A DNA stretch of 5,123 nt from an uncultured Lysobacter sp. GTDB lineage: Bacteria > Pseudomonadota > Gammaproteobacteria > Xanthomonadales > Xanthomonadaceae. Position 1 is the first letter of the stretch, and every line of letters begins with the position of its first letter. The notes under the pieces were generated by a model. It had not been told where the DNA came from, searched no databases, and saw nothing but the letters and a program-made list of their open reading frames with translations. Shown here piece after piece: positions 1-5,123 of the stretch. The stretch lies in assembly GCA_902805755.1 (NCBI GenBank), contig CADCUA010000682.1:1-5123 (forward strand), read 5' to 3'. Made by a program: the position numbers and the translations under genes.

Positions 1-483
1 GGCGCCGACGGTTTCGACTACATCGTGTGCGACTCCCCGGCCGGCATTGAGAAGGGCGCGTTCCTGGCGATGTACTTCGCCGACAAGGCGGTCGTGGTGG
101 TGAACCCGGAAGTCTCCTCGGTGCGCGACTCCGACCGCATCCTCGGCCTGCTCGCGAGCAAGACGCGCCGCGCCGAGAACGGCGAGCGCGTGCAGGAATA
201 CCTGCTGCTCACGCGCTACAGCCCCAAGCGCGTCGAGACCGGCGAGATGCTGAGCATCGGCGACGTCGAGGAAATCCTCGGCCTGAAGACGATTGGCGTG
301 ATCCCGGAATCCCCGGACGTGCTGAATGCGTCGAACAAGGGCGAGCCCGTGATCCTGGAGTCGCAGTCCGATGCCGCGCAGGCCTATGACGATGCGGTCG
401 CGCGCCTGCTCGGCGACACGCGCCCGATGCGCTTCACCCAGGCTGAAAAGAAAGGCTTTTTCAGCAAGCTGTTCGGAGGCTGA
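1..483 (+). CDS. minD: Septum site-determining protein MinD, C-terminal part (5' end outside window)
   Basis: MinD is the membrane-associated ParA/MRP-type ATPase that recruits MinC to the membrane, blocks FtsZ assembly away from midcell, and oscillates pole to pole under MinE control. The window opens in frame inside the gene and shows the last 160 codons; E. coli MinD has 270 residues, so about 110 N-terminal residues, including the Walker A/P-loop, are missing. Visible hallmarks are the switch II/Walker B segment IVCDSPAGIEKGA (fragment residues 8-20), the block NPEVSSVRDSDRILG, the segment GVIPESPDVLNASNKGEPVI, and the C-terminal amphipathic membrane-targeting helix EKKGFFSKLFGG (residues 149-160), which ends exactly at the stop. 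There is no frameshift. minE follows after three bases, and its Shine-Dalgarno lies inside the minD 3' end, so the two are translated from one message. minC would be expected just upstream. Identification is near certain. Confidence 0.98.
   Translation, partial: GADGFDYIVCDSPAGIEKGAFLAMYFADKAVVVVNPEVSSVRDSDRILGLLASKTRRAENGERVQEYLLLTRYSPKRVETGEMLSIGDVEEILGLKTIGVIPESPDVLNASNKGEPVILESQSDAAQAYDDAVARLLGDTRPMRFTQAEKKGFFSKLFGG
475..479 (+). promoter_or_regulatory. Shine-Dalgarno of minE inside the end of minD
   Basis: GGAGG lies in the last codons of minD, seven bases before the ATG at 487. It supports 487 rather than the in-frame ATG at 493 as the minE start and points to coupled minD-minE translation. 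Confidence 0.8.
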
Positions 484-486
484 GCC

Positions 487-747
487 ATGGGAATGTTCGA
501 TTTCCTGATGGCGAAGAAGCAGACGGCCTCGCTCGCGAAGGACCGCCTGCGCATCATCGTCGCCCATGAGCGCGCGGGTCGCGGCGGACCGGATTACCTG
601 CCGATGCTGCAGCGTGAGCTGCTGGAAGTCATCCGCAAGTACGTCAATGTCGATGCCGAGTCGGTCAAGGTCGACCTGATCGGCGAAGGCGACAACAAGG
701 TGCTGGATATTTCAGTCGCCCTGCCCGACCAGCCCGGCGCGGTCTGA
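487..747 (+). CDS. minE: Cell division topological specificity factor MinE
   Basis: MinE stimulates MinD ATPase activity and releases it from the membrane, creating the oscillation that leaves midcell free for the Z-ring. The protein is 86 residues (E. coli MinE has 88). Parts in order are an N-terminal amphipathic membrane-binding segment starting [11 protein letters not shown], an anti-MinCD helix [15 protein letters not shown] (about residues 18-32), then the topological-specificity/dimerisation domain with [20 protein letters not shown] and the closing strand LDISVALP. All landmarks of the family are present and in order. The ATG at 487 is chosen because of the GGAGG seven bases upstream and because family members commonly begin MG-[ML]-FDF. 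It is the last gene of the presumed minCDE operon. Confidence 0.97.
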   Translation: MGMFDFLMAKKQTASLAKDRLRIIVAHERAGRGGPDYLPMLQRELLEVIRKYVNVDAESVKVDLIGEGDNKVLDISVALPDQPGAV

Positions 748-760
748 CGCCTGCTCCATA

Positions 761-783
761 CTCCGTCGCCGCGTGCGGCGGAG
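761..783 (+). other. GC hairpin after minE without a U-tract
   Basis: CTCCGTCGC (761-769) pairs with GCGGCGGAG (775-783) as a nine-pair stem with one G-U, closing a five-base loop. It begins 14 bases after the minE stop, where a terminator of the min operon would be expected. The following bases are AAGCGGA, not a run of T, so it is not a canonical intrinsic terminator. It could protect the 3' end of the min mRNA, act as a weak terminator, or allow read-through into the gene at 855. Confidence 0.5.
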
Positions 784-854
784 AAGCGGACCCGATACTC
801 GCAAAGCGCACCGCGCGAACCTTACGCCCGCGCGGCGCCATCTCGTTCGACCGC

Positions 855-1352
855 ATGCAGACGCTGGCTGAAATCCGCTTCGAAGACGCCGCCGCCCTGC
901 TCTCGCGCTACGGGTTGCAGCTGAACCTCGTGCCCGACGGCCACCCTATTCCGGGCAGCTATTGGGGTGACAGCGAAGCCGGCATCATCGGCGCGGATGT
1001 ATTCGTCCGCAGCGACACGCCCGTGCATTCCATGCTGCATGAAGCCTGCCATCTCATCGTGCTGCCGCCGCAGCGGCGCGCACTGGTGCACACGGATGCC
1101 ACCGACTCCATCGAGGAGGAAGACGCGGTGTGCGTGCTCCAGATCCTGCTCGCCGATGAGCTTCCCGGTGTTGGCGGCGACCGGGCACTCGCGGACATGG
1201 ATGCCTGGGGTTACAGCTTCCGCCTTGGTTCGGCGCGGGCGTACTTCGAACGTGATGCGCAAAGCTCCTGGACGTGGCTGGAGGCGCGCGGGCTTGCCGA
1301 TGCAACGACACGCCGCGCCTGTGTGCCCGGGCCGGCAGCGCCCCTGAGCTGA
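855..1352 (+). CDS. Uncharacterised protein with an HExxH motif (putative zincin-like)
   Basis: This is a 165-residue predicted soluble protein with no signal peptide or membrane segment. I do not know an established name; its overall look matches a conserved hypothetical protein of Xanthomonadaceae-type genomes (from memory, unverified). Visible motifs are RYGLQL near the N-terminus, PIPGSYWGDSEAGIIGADVF (about residues 33-52), then HSMLHEACH, which holds HExxH at residues 62-66, and an acidic cluster SIEEED (residues 85-90) 19-23 residues after the second His. This matches the spacing at which gluzincins place a third Zn ligand. A metal-dependent peptidase is therefore possible, but it is inferred from the motif alone. 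The ATG at 855 has no clear Shine-Dalgarno. The reading frame is open further upstream without a better start codon, so the start is moderately uncertain. The gene sits 107 bases after minE and may be read from the min operon or from its own unseen promoter. Codon use matches its neighbours, and the last 15 or so residues (rich in R/A/P) look nonconserved. Confidence 0.85.
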   Translation: MQTLAEIRFEDAAALLSRYGLQLNLVPDGHPIPGSYWGDSEAGIIGADVFVRSDTPVHSMLHEACHLIVLPPQRRALVHTDATDSIEEEDAVCVLQILLADELPGVGGDRALADMDAWGYSFRLGSARAYFERDAQSSWTWLEARGLADATTRRACVPGPAAPLS

Positions 1353-1370
1353 ACCGCTCGAACCGGCAGC

Positions 1371-1399
1371 TTGCGCGGCCCGCGCCCGGCCTCTAGCCT
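1371..1399 (+). promoter_or_regulatory. Candidate sigma70 promoter of the ACE-like gene
   Basis: TTGCGC (1371-1376) and TAGCCT (1394-1399) are separated by exactly 17 bases, giving a sigma70-like -35/-10 pair in a GC-rich context. Transcription would start near 1405-1407, about 30 bases before the ATG at 1437. Both boxes match the consensus only partly, so this rests on spacing and position. Confidence 0.45.
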
Positions 1400-1400
1400 T

Positions 1401-1416
1401 CGAGCGCGAACGCTCG
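1401..1416 (+). promoter_or_regulatory. Perfect inverted repeat at the predicted transcription start
   Basis: CGAGCG (1401-1406), spacer CGAA, and CGCTCG (1411-1416) form a perfect six-base inverted repeat just after the predicted -10 box and before the Shine-Dalgarno. It could be an operator for a dimeric regulator or a 5'-UTR stem-loop. The arms are short and GC-rich, so chance is possible. Confidence 0.4.
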
Positions 1417-1427
1417 CGCCAGGAACC

Positions 1428-1431
1428 GGAG
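1428..1431 (+). promoter_or_regulatory. Shine-Dalgarno deciding the start of the ACE-like gene
   Basis: GGAG lies five bases before the ATG at 1437. It supports that ATG over the upstream in-frame TTG at 1371, which would overlap the predicted promoter and hide the lipoprotein signal. Confidence 0.7.
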
Positions 1432-1436
1432 ACCCC

Positions 1437-3476
1437 ATGAAATTCACCCCCGCACGCGCGCTGCTCGCGCTCAGCATCACGGCCGTCCTCGGTCTGGCCG
1501 GTTGCAACCGGGAGCCTACCGCGGACGACACCGCAGCCCCGACCGCGGCCGCGGCGCCCGAAGGCGAAACCGCCGACGAATTCATCGCGCGCGTCAACGA
1601 GGAATACAGGAAGCTCTATCCGGAGCTGACCGCAGCGCAGTGGCTGTCGTCCACCTATATCAGTGACGACAGCCAGCTGCTGTCGGCGAAGGCGAACGAG
1701 CGCTACCTCGGACAGCTCAACCGCTGGATCGACCAGGCGCGCCGCTTCGAGGGCCAGCAGATGTCGCCGGAGACGGCGCGCGCGATCCGCATGCTGAAGC
1801 TGTCGACCTCGATGCCGCCGCCGAAGGATCCGGCAAAGCTCGCCGAGCTCACGCAGATCGCGACGCGCATGGAAGGCCTGTACGGCGCGGGCAAGGCTTG
1901 CACCGGCGAAGGCGACGCGCAGACCTGCCGCCAGCTGGGCGAACTGGAAGACGTGTTGCGCAGCAACCGTGACTACCAGGAGCAGCTCACTGCCTGGCAG
2001 GGCTGGCACACGATCTCGCAGCCGATGCGCAAGGACTACACGCGCTTCGTTGAGCTGGCGAACCAAGGCGCACGCGATCTCGGCTTCGCCGATGCCGGCG
2101 AGATGTGGCGCTCGGGTTACGACATGACGCCGGCGGAAATCGCGGCTGAAACCGACCGCCTCTGGGGCCAGGTCAAGCCGCTGTACGAACAGCTGCACTG
2201 CTACACGCGCACGCGCCTTGAAGCGCAGTACGGCGCCGATAAGGGCGCGGTCGCGGGTGGCATGCTGCCCGCGCACCTGATGGGCAACATGTGGCAGCAG
2301 GACTGGGGCAACCTGTGGGACGTGCTCGCGCCGTACCAGAACGCCGGCAGCCTGGACATCAACGCCGCGCTCGAAGCGCAGTACCAGCAGGCCTACACCA
2401 CGCGCATGGCGCAGCAGACCGGCGAGCGTTCGCCGGCGGCGATGGCGCAGGTCGAGGAAGACGCACGCCTGGCCAATGCCAAGCAGATGACCGAGCGCGC
2501 GCAGGACTTCTACGTCTCGCTCGGCATGCCGAAGCTGCCGGAGAGCTACTGGACGAAGACGCAGTTCATCAAGCCGCGCGACCGCGACGTGGTGTGCCAC
2601 GCCAGCGCATGGGACATGAACATGGCCGGCGACGTGCGCACGAAGATGTGCATCAAGCCGAACGAGGAAGATTTCACGACGATCTACCACGAGCTCGGCC
2701 ACGTCTATTACTACCTGGCCTACAACAAGCGTCCGCCGATCTTCCAGCAGGGCGCGCACGATGGCTTCCATGAAGCGATCGGCGACACGATCGTGCTGGC
2801 GATGACGCCGAAGTACCTGCAGTCGATCGGCCTGGTCGGCGAGCAGCAGCAGAGCAACGAATCGCTGATCAACGCGCAGATGCGCATGGCGCTGGCGAAG
2901 ATCTCGTTCATGCCGTTCGGCCTGATGATCGACCGCTGGCGCTGGGGCGTGTTCGACGGTTCGATCAAGCCCGATGCGTACAACAAGGCCTGGTGGGAAC
3001 TGAAGGCGAAGTACCAGGGCGTGGCGCCGGTCGGCACGCGCGGCGAGGAGTTCTTCGACGCCGGCGCCAAGTACCACGTGCCCGGCAATACGCCGTACAC
3101 GCGCTACTTCCTCTCGCATGTGCTGCAGTTCCAGTTCTACAAGTCGCTGTGCGACGCGTCCGGCCACACCGGGCCGCTGTACGAATGCAGCTTCTACGGC
3201 AACAAGCAGGCCGGCGAGAAGTTCTGGGCGATGCTCAACAAGGGTGCGAGCCAGCCGTGGCAGAGCACGCTGAAGGAACTGACCGGCGGCGAGAAGATGG
3301 ATGCCGGCCCGGTGCTGGAATACTTCGCACCGCTGCAGACCTGGCTCAAGCAGCAGAACGAAGGCCGCACCTGCGGCTGGCAGGCGAACGCCTCGGCGGC
3401 TCCTGCTTCCAACGCGACGCCGCAGCCGGCAGCACCGGTCGCGGCAGGTGCCCGCACCAAGCCTGTCCAGGGCTGA
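1437..3476 (+). CDS. Peptidyl-dipeptidase A (angiotensin-converting-enzyme family M2) lipoprotein
   Basis: M2 enzymes are zinc metallopeptidases that remove C-terminal dipeptides from oligopeptides. The protein has 679 residues. Residues 1-23 are a lipoprotein signal peptide with lipobox LAGC (Cys23). Asn follows at +2, so outer-membrane anchoring with a periplasmic domain is inferred. A low-complexity Ala/Pro/Glu linker runs to about residue 45, then the catalytic domain. HELGH at 418-422 and Glu446 in EAIGD supply the zinc ligands (His418, His422, Glu446) and the catalytic Glu419; the His-to-Glu spacing equals that of human ACE. Substrate-site residues are also visible: CHASAWDM (His388), Gln288 in MWQQ, Lys545/His547 in AKYHVP, and Tyr554, Arg556 and Tyr557 in PYTRYF. 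The segments GFHEAIGD, LQFQF and GHTGPL are typical of M2. An Ala/Pro-rich tail of about 30 residues ends the protein. Oddities are His191 and Lys523 at positions I align with two chloride-binding arginines, and about 28 extra residues within 305-359. The start at 1437 is preceded by GGAG and leaves a clean lipoprotein signal. A terminator follows, so the gene is probably monocistronic. Family assignment is very secure; the natural substrate is unknown. Confidence 0.96.
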   Translation: MKFTPARALLALSITAVLGLAGCNREPTADDTAAPTAAAAPEGETADEFIARVNEEYRKLYPELTAAQWLSSTYISDDSQLLSAKANERYLGQLNRWIDQARRFEGQQMSPETARAIRMLKLSTSMPPPKDPAKLAELTQIATRMEGLYGAGKACTGEGDAQTCRQLGELEDVLRSNRDYQEQLTAWQGWHTISQPMRKDYTRFVELANQGARDLGFADAGEMWRSGYDMTPAEIAAETDRLWGQVKPLYEQLHCYTRTRLEAQYGADKGAVAGGMLPAHLMGNMWQQDWGNLWDVLAPYQNAGSLDINAALEAQYQQAYTTRMAQQTGERSPAAMAQVEEDARLANAKQMTERAQDFYVSLGMPKLPESYWTKTQFIKPRDRDVVCHASAWDMNMAGDVRTKMCIKPNEEDFTTIYHELGHVYYYLAYNKRPPIFQQGAHDGFHEAIGDTIVLAMTPKYLQSIGLVGEQQQSNESLINAQMRMALAKISFMPFGLMIDRWRWGVFDGSIKPDAYNKAWWELKAKYQGVAPVGTRGEEFFDAGAKYHVPGNTPYTRYFLSHVLQFQFYKSLCDASGHTGPLYECSFYGNKQAGEKFWAMLNKGASQPWQSTLKELTGGEKMDAGPVLEYFAPLQTWLKQQNEGRTCGWQANASAAPASNATPQPAAPVAAGARTKPVQG

Positions 3477-3490
3477 TTCGCTGTACGGAC

Positions 3491-3519
3491 GAAGAGGCCG
3501 GCCTGGTGCCGGCCTCTTT
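3491..3519 (+). terminator. Intrinsic terminator after the ACE-like gene
   Basis: AGAGGCCGGC (3493-3502) and GCCGGCCTCT (3508-3517) form a perfect ten-pair stem with loop CTGGT, extendable by A3492-T3518 and a G-T pair, and run into TTT. It starts 15 bases after the stop codon. The U-tract is short, but the stem is very stable and the position is ideal. It separates the ACE-like unit from the downstream protease. Confidence 0.85.
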
Positions 3520-3640
3520 GCATTCGCGGACCAGAACCTGTCGACCAAATGCTGTGGCCCGTAGCCGCGGTGCGGCCGCGCCTGGAAGCGCACTGGTTTC
3601 GGGAGCGCCGCCATGCTTTTTCAAAGACATCAAGCCGCCG

Positions 3641-3658
3641 CCGACGCGATGGCGTCGG
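3641..3658 (+). other. Small perfect hairpin in the protease leader region
   Basis: CCGACGC (3641-3647) and GCGTCGG (3652-3658) pair perfectly around the tetraloop GATG. No T-run follows, so it is not an intrinsic terminator. It lies just upstream of the AT-rich candidate -10 box and could be a regulator-binding inverted repeat or a chance GC palindrome. The rest of the 3520-3719 spacer holds only a shorter stem (GCCGC/GCGGC, 3564-3576) and no recognisable gene. Confidence 0.35.
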
Positions 3659-3666
3659 ATCGCGCT

Positions 3667-3672
3667 AATAAT
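3667..3672 (+). promoter_or_regulatory. Weak candidate -10 box for the protease gene
   Basis: AATAAT matches five of six bases of TATAAT and lies in the only AT-rich patch near the protease start, about 48 bases before the ATG. No convincing -35 hexamer lies 16-18 bases upstream, where the 3641-3658 inverted repeat falls instead. If real, the promoter may depend on an activator. Confidence 0.25.
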
Positions 3673-3719
3673 GGCCGCAGCCGCGCGCCGGCGTAGATCC
3701 CTGGGGAGGGATCCCGATC

Positions 3720-5123
3720 ATGCAAATCGTCCGCTCATACCTACTGCGTCTGGCCTGCTGCCTGTTGGCGTGCGCCGTGTGGCCTTCCGCGGCCACTGCC
3801 GCCAACCGGGCGCCCGGCGAATCCAGCTGGTCGTCGCCGCAGCCGCCGGCGCGCTGGAAGCTTGCCGTCTCACCTGCATTGCGCCTGTCCCGCATGGACT
3901 ATCGCGAAATGGAGATCGCGCGTCTCCTTGGTCTCCAGCGCAGGAACGAAGCCGCTGGAATCAAGGCCACGCAGATCGGCATCGCCCGCCGCGCATCGCG
4001 GGAGGGCAAGCAGTCGCAACTGCCGGCCCTGAAATGGGTCGCGCTCGCCCATGGGGGCGCGGTGGCGCGCATCGAGGTCCGGTCGCGTGACGCACTCGCG
4101 CTGCGTGTCGGCCTGCAGGTGATCCAACTGCACGACCGCGTCGAACTGCGCATCGGTGGATCGGACGCGCCTTCGCGTGTCGTGGCCACGTTGCACGGTT
4201 CCGAGGTCAAGCGGCTGCTGGATCCGCAGGGCATGTTCTGGACGCCAAGCACCGACGGCGAGACGCAGGTGATCGAAATCTTCCGTCCGGCAGGCGTGCC
4301 CGCCCAGGCGGCGCAGCTGCAGGCCCCGCAGGTGTCGCACCTGGTCAGCAACAGCCGCAATGACTTCAAGATCATCGAAAAGGTCGGTGAATCCGGCGCC
4401 TGCAACGTCGATACCAGCTGCCGGGTGCCGGAACTCGGGCAGCACTTCGTCAACGCAAAGAATGCGGTCGCGCACATGCAGTTCGTACAGGGCGGCTCGA
4501 CCTACATCTGCACGGGCACGCTGCTGGCCGACACCGCCGCGTCCACGCAGGTTCCCTACTTCTACACCGCGAATCACTGCTTCGCGGACAGCGGCACACC
4601 CGTGCCCAGCCAGATGCAGGCCGTGGCGAATACGCTCAACACGTTCTGGAACTACGAATCGACCGCGTGCAACAGCGGGGCTTCCACTGCGCGCACCCAG
4701 CTGGGCGGCGGTGCGACTTACCTCTATTCCGACAACGTGACTGATGCGATGCTGCTGCGCCTGAACGACGCCGCGCCCGCCGGTGCGTTCTTTGCCGGCT
4801 GGACGGCAGCCCCGTTGCCGGCATCGAGCGCGGTGCTTGCACTTCATCACCCGGCCGGCGACTCCAAGAAGGTGTCGAGCGGGCGGCACGTCTCAACCGA
4901 TGCCTCCGATCACGTCGTTGGCTGGACCAGCGGCACGACCGAAGGCGGCAGCAGCGGCTCGGGCCTGTTCACGCTCTCCAGCGCCGGGTATGAACTGCGT
5001 GGGGGCCTGTATGGCGGTTCGGCGTCCTGCCTGAACTCCGGATCGCTCGGGCACGCTTCCAACCGCGACTATTACTCGCGCTTTGACGTCGTGCTTCCCA
5101 GGATTCGTGACTATCTGGCGTCC
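3720..5123 (+). CDS. Secreted lysyl-endopeptidase-like serine protease precursor (S1 family), 3' end outside window
   Basis: The reading frame runs from the ATG at 3720 for 468 codons to the window edge without a stop. GGAGG (3705-3709) lies ten bases upstream. Residues 1-27 form a Sec signal peptide (charged start, Leu/Ala/Cys-rich core, likely cleavage after ATA27). Residues 28-221 look like a propeptide, and the mature domain begins near 222-223. From there the protein follows Achromobacter/Lysobacter lysyl endopeptidase (API): start GESGACN, catalytic His286 in TANHC, Asp342 in DAMLLRL, and Ser412 in GGSSGSG. Landmarks HHPAGD and FFAGW lie between Asp342 and Ser412 and near Asp342. Six cysteines (228, 234, 264, 287, 317, 437) match the API disulfides, predicting pairs 228-437, 234-317 and 264-287. 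Asp450 in NRDYY is the likely counterpart of API Asp225, which binds the P1 basic side chain. Lys221 directly before the mature region fits autocatalytic processing. Oddities are Tyr431 where API has His210, and a shortened loop before the active Ser. Preference for basic P1 residues is inferred. A C-terminal secretion or binding extension may lie beyond the window. Confidence 0.92.
   Translation, partial: MQIVRSYLLRLACCLLACAVWPSAATAANRAPGESSWSSPQPPARWKLAVSPALRLSRMDYREMEIARLLGLQRRNEAAGIKATQIGIARRASREGKQSQLPALKWVALAHGGAVARIEVRSRDALALRVGLQVIQLHDRVELRIGGSDAPSRVVATLHGSEVKRLLDPQGMFWTPSTDGETQVIEIFRPAGVPAQAAQLQAPQVSHLVSNSRNDFKIIEKVGESGACNVDTSCRVPELGQHFVNAKNAVAHMQFVQGGSTYICTGTLLADTAASTQVPYFYTANHCFADSGTPVPSQMQAVANTLNTFWNYESTACNSGASTARTQLGGGATYLYSDNVTDAMLLRLNDAAPAGAFFAGWTAAPLPASSAVLALHHPAGDSKKVSSGRHVSTDASDHVVGWTSGTTEGGSSGSGLFTLSSAGYELRGGLYGGSASCLNSGSLGHASNRDYYSRFDVVLPRIRDYLAS

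Noticed and set aside
1371..1436. N-terminal extension of the ACE-like protein from a TTG at 1371
   Set aside because: It would add 22 Arg/Pro/Ala-rich residues ahead of a good lipoprotein signal peptide. It overlaps the likely -35 box, and the ATG at 1437 has its own Shine-Dalgarno.
822..3614. 930-codon open frame on the minus strand, antisense to the HExxH and ACE-like genes
   Set aside because: It is antisense to two genes that share the same forward frame and have clear coding features. GC-rich codon bias removes stops in this antisense frame. The translation is an Arg/Ala/Leu/Val-rich low-complexity string with no recognisable domain.
3600..3621. T-run at 3617-3621 as a second terminator
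   Set aside because: No upstream arm pairs convincingly with the GGGAGCGCCGCC before it on the plus strand.
2993..4090. 365-codon plus-strand open frame spanning the end of the ACE-like gene, the terminator and the start of the protease
   Set aside because: It is in a different frame from both real genes, crosses an intrinsic terminator, and its translation is low-complexity with no family features.
3870..4889. 339-codon minus-strand open frame within the protease gene
   Set aside because: It is antisense to a protease with a complete catalytic triad and cysteine pattern. Its composition is typical of a GC-bias shadow frame.

Overview
This is a GC-rich window (visibly well over 60% G+C, with G/C-biased third codon positions) that looks like chromosomal DNA of a gammaproteobacterium. 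Xanthomonadaceae/Lysobacteraceae (Xanthomonas, Lysobacter, Luteimonas and relatives) fit best. The clues are a MinD-MinE pair of gammaproteobacterial type, a lipoprotein ACE-type (M2) dipeptidase, and a secreted protease resembling Lysobacter/Achromobacter lysyl endopeptidase. The assignment is by family recognition; no database search was run.

Layout, all on the + strand. Positions 1-483 hold the 3' part of minD, cut by the left window edge. minE follows at 487-747, three bases after the minD stop. A 107-base gap with a GC hairpin lacking a U-tract leads to 855-1352, a 165-residue conserved-type protein of unknown function carrying an HEACH (HExxH) motif. A likely promoter and a perfect inverted repeat lie at 1371-1416, before 1437-3476, a 679-residue lipoprotein of the angiotensin-converting-enzyme family (peptidyl-dipeptidase A, M2). 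A strong intrinsic terminator at 3491-3519 ends that unit. A 200-base spacer with small hairpins and a weak promoter candidate precedes 3720-5123, a secreted S1-family serine protease precursor related to lysyl endopeptidase, which is still open at the right edge.

Functionally there are two blocks. minD/minE is the oscillator that places the division septum; minC should lie just upstream of the window. The remainder carries three proteins with peptidase hallmarks. The ACE-like enzyme is predicted to be a membrane-anchored periplasmic dipeptidase, and the S1 protease is predicted to be exported as a prepro-enzyme. They are separated by a terminator and are probably independent transcription units that share only a broad role in using extracytoplasmic protein or peptide.

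I see no mobile element, CRISPR array, tRNA or rRNA. No wholly new system is evident. The points most worth a second look are the altered chloride-site residues and the insertion in the ACE-like enzyme, the changed specificity-pocket residues in the lysyl-endopeptidase-like protease, the HExxH orphan, and the inverted repeat on the predicted ACE promoter.
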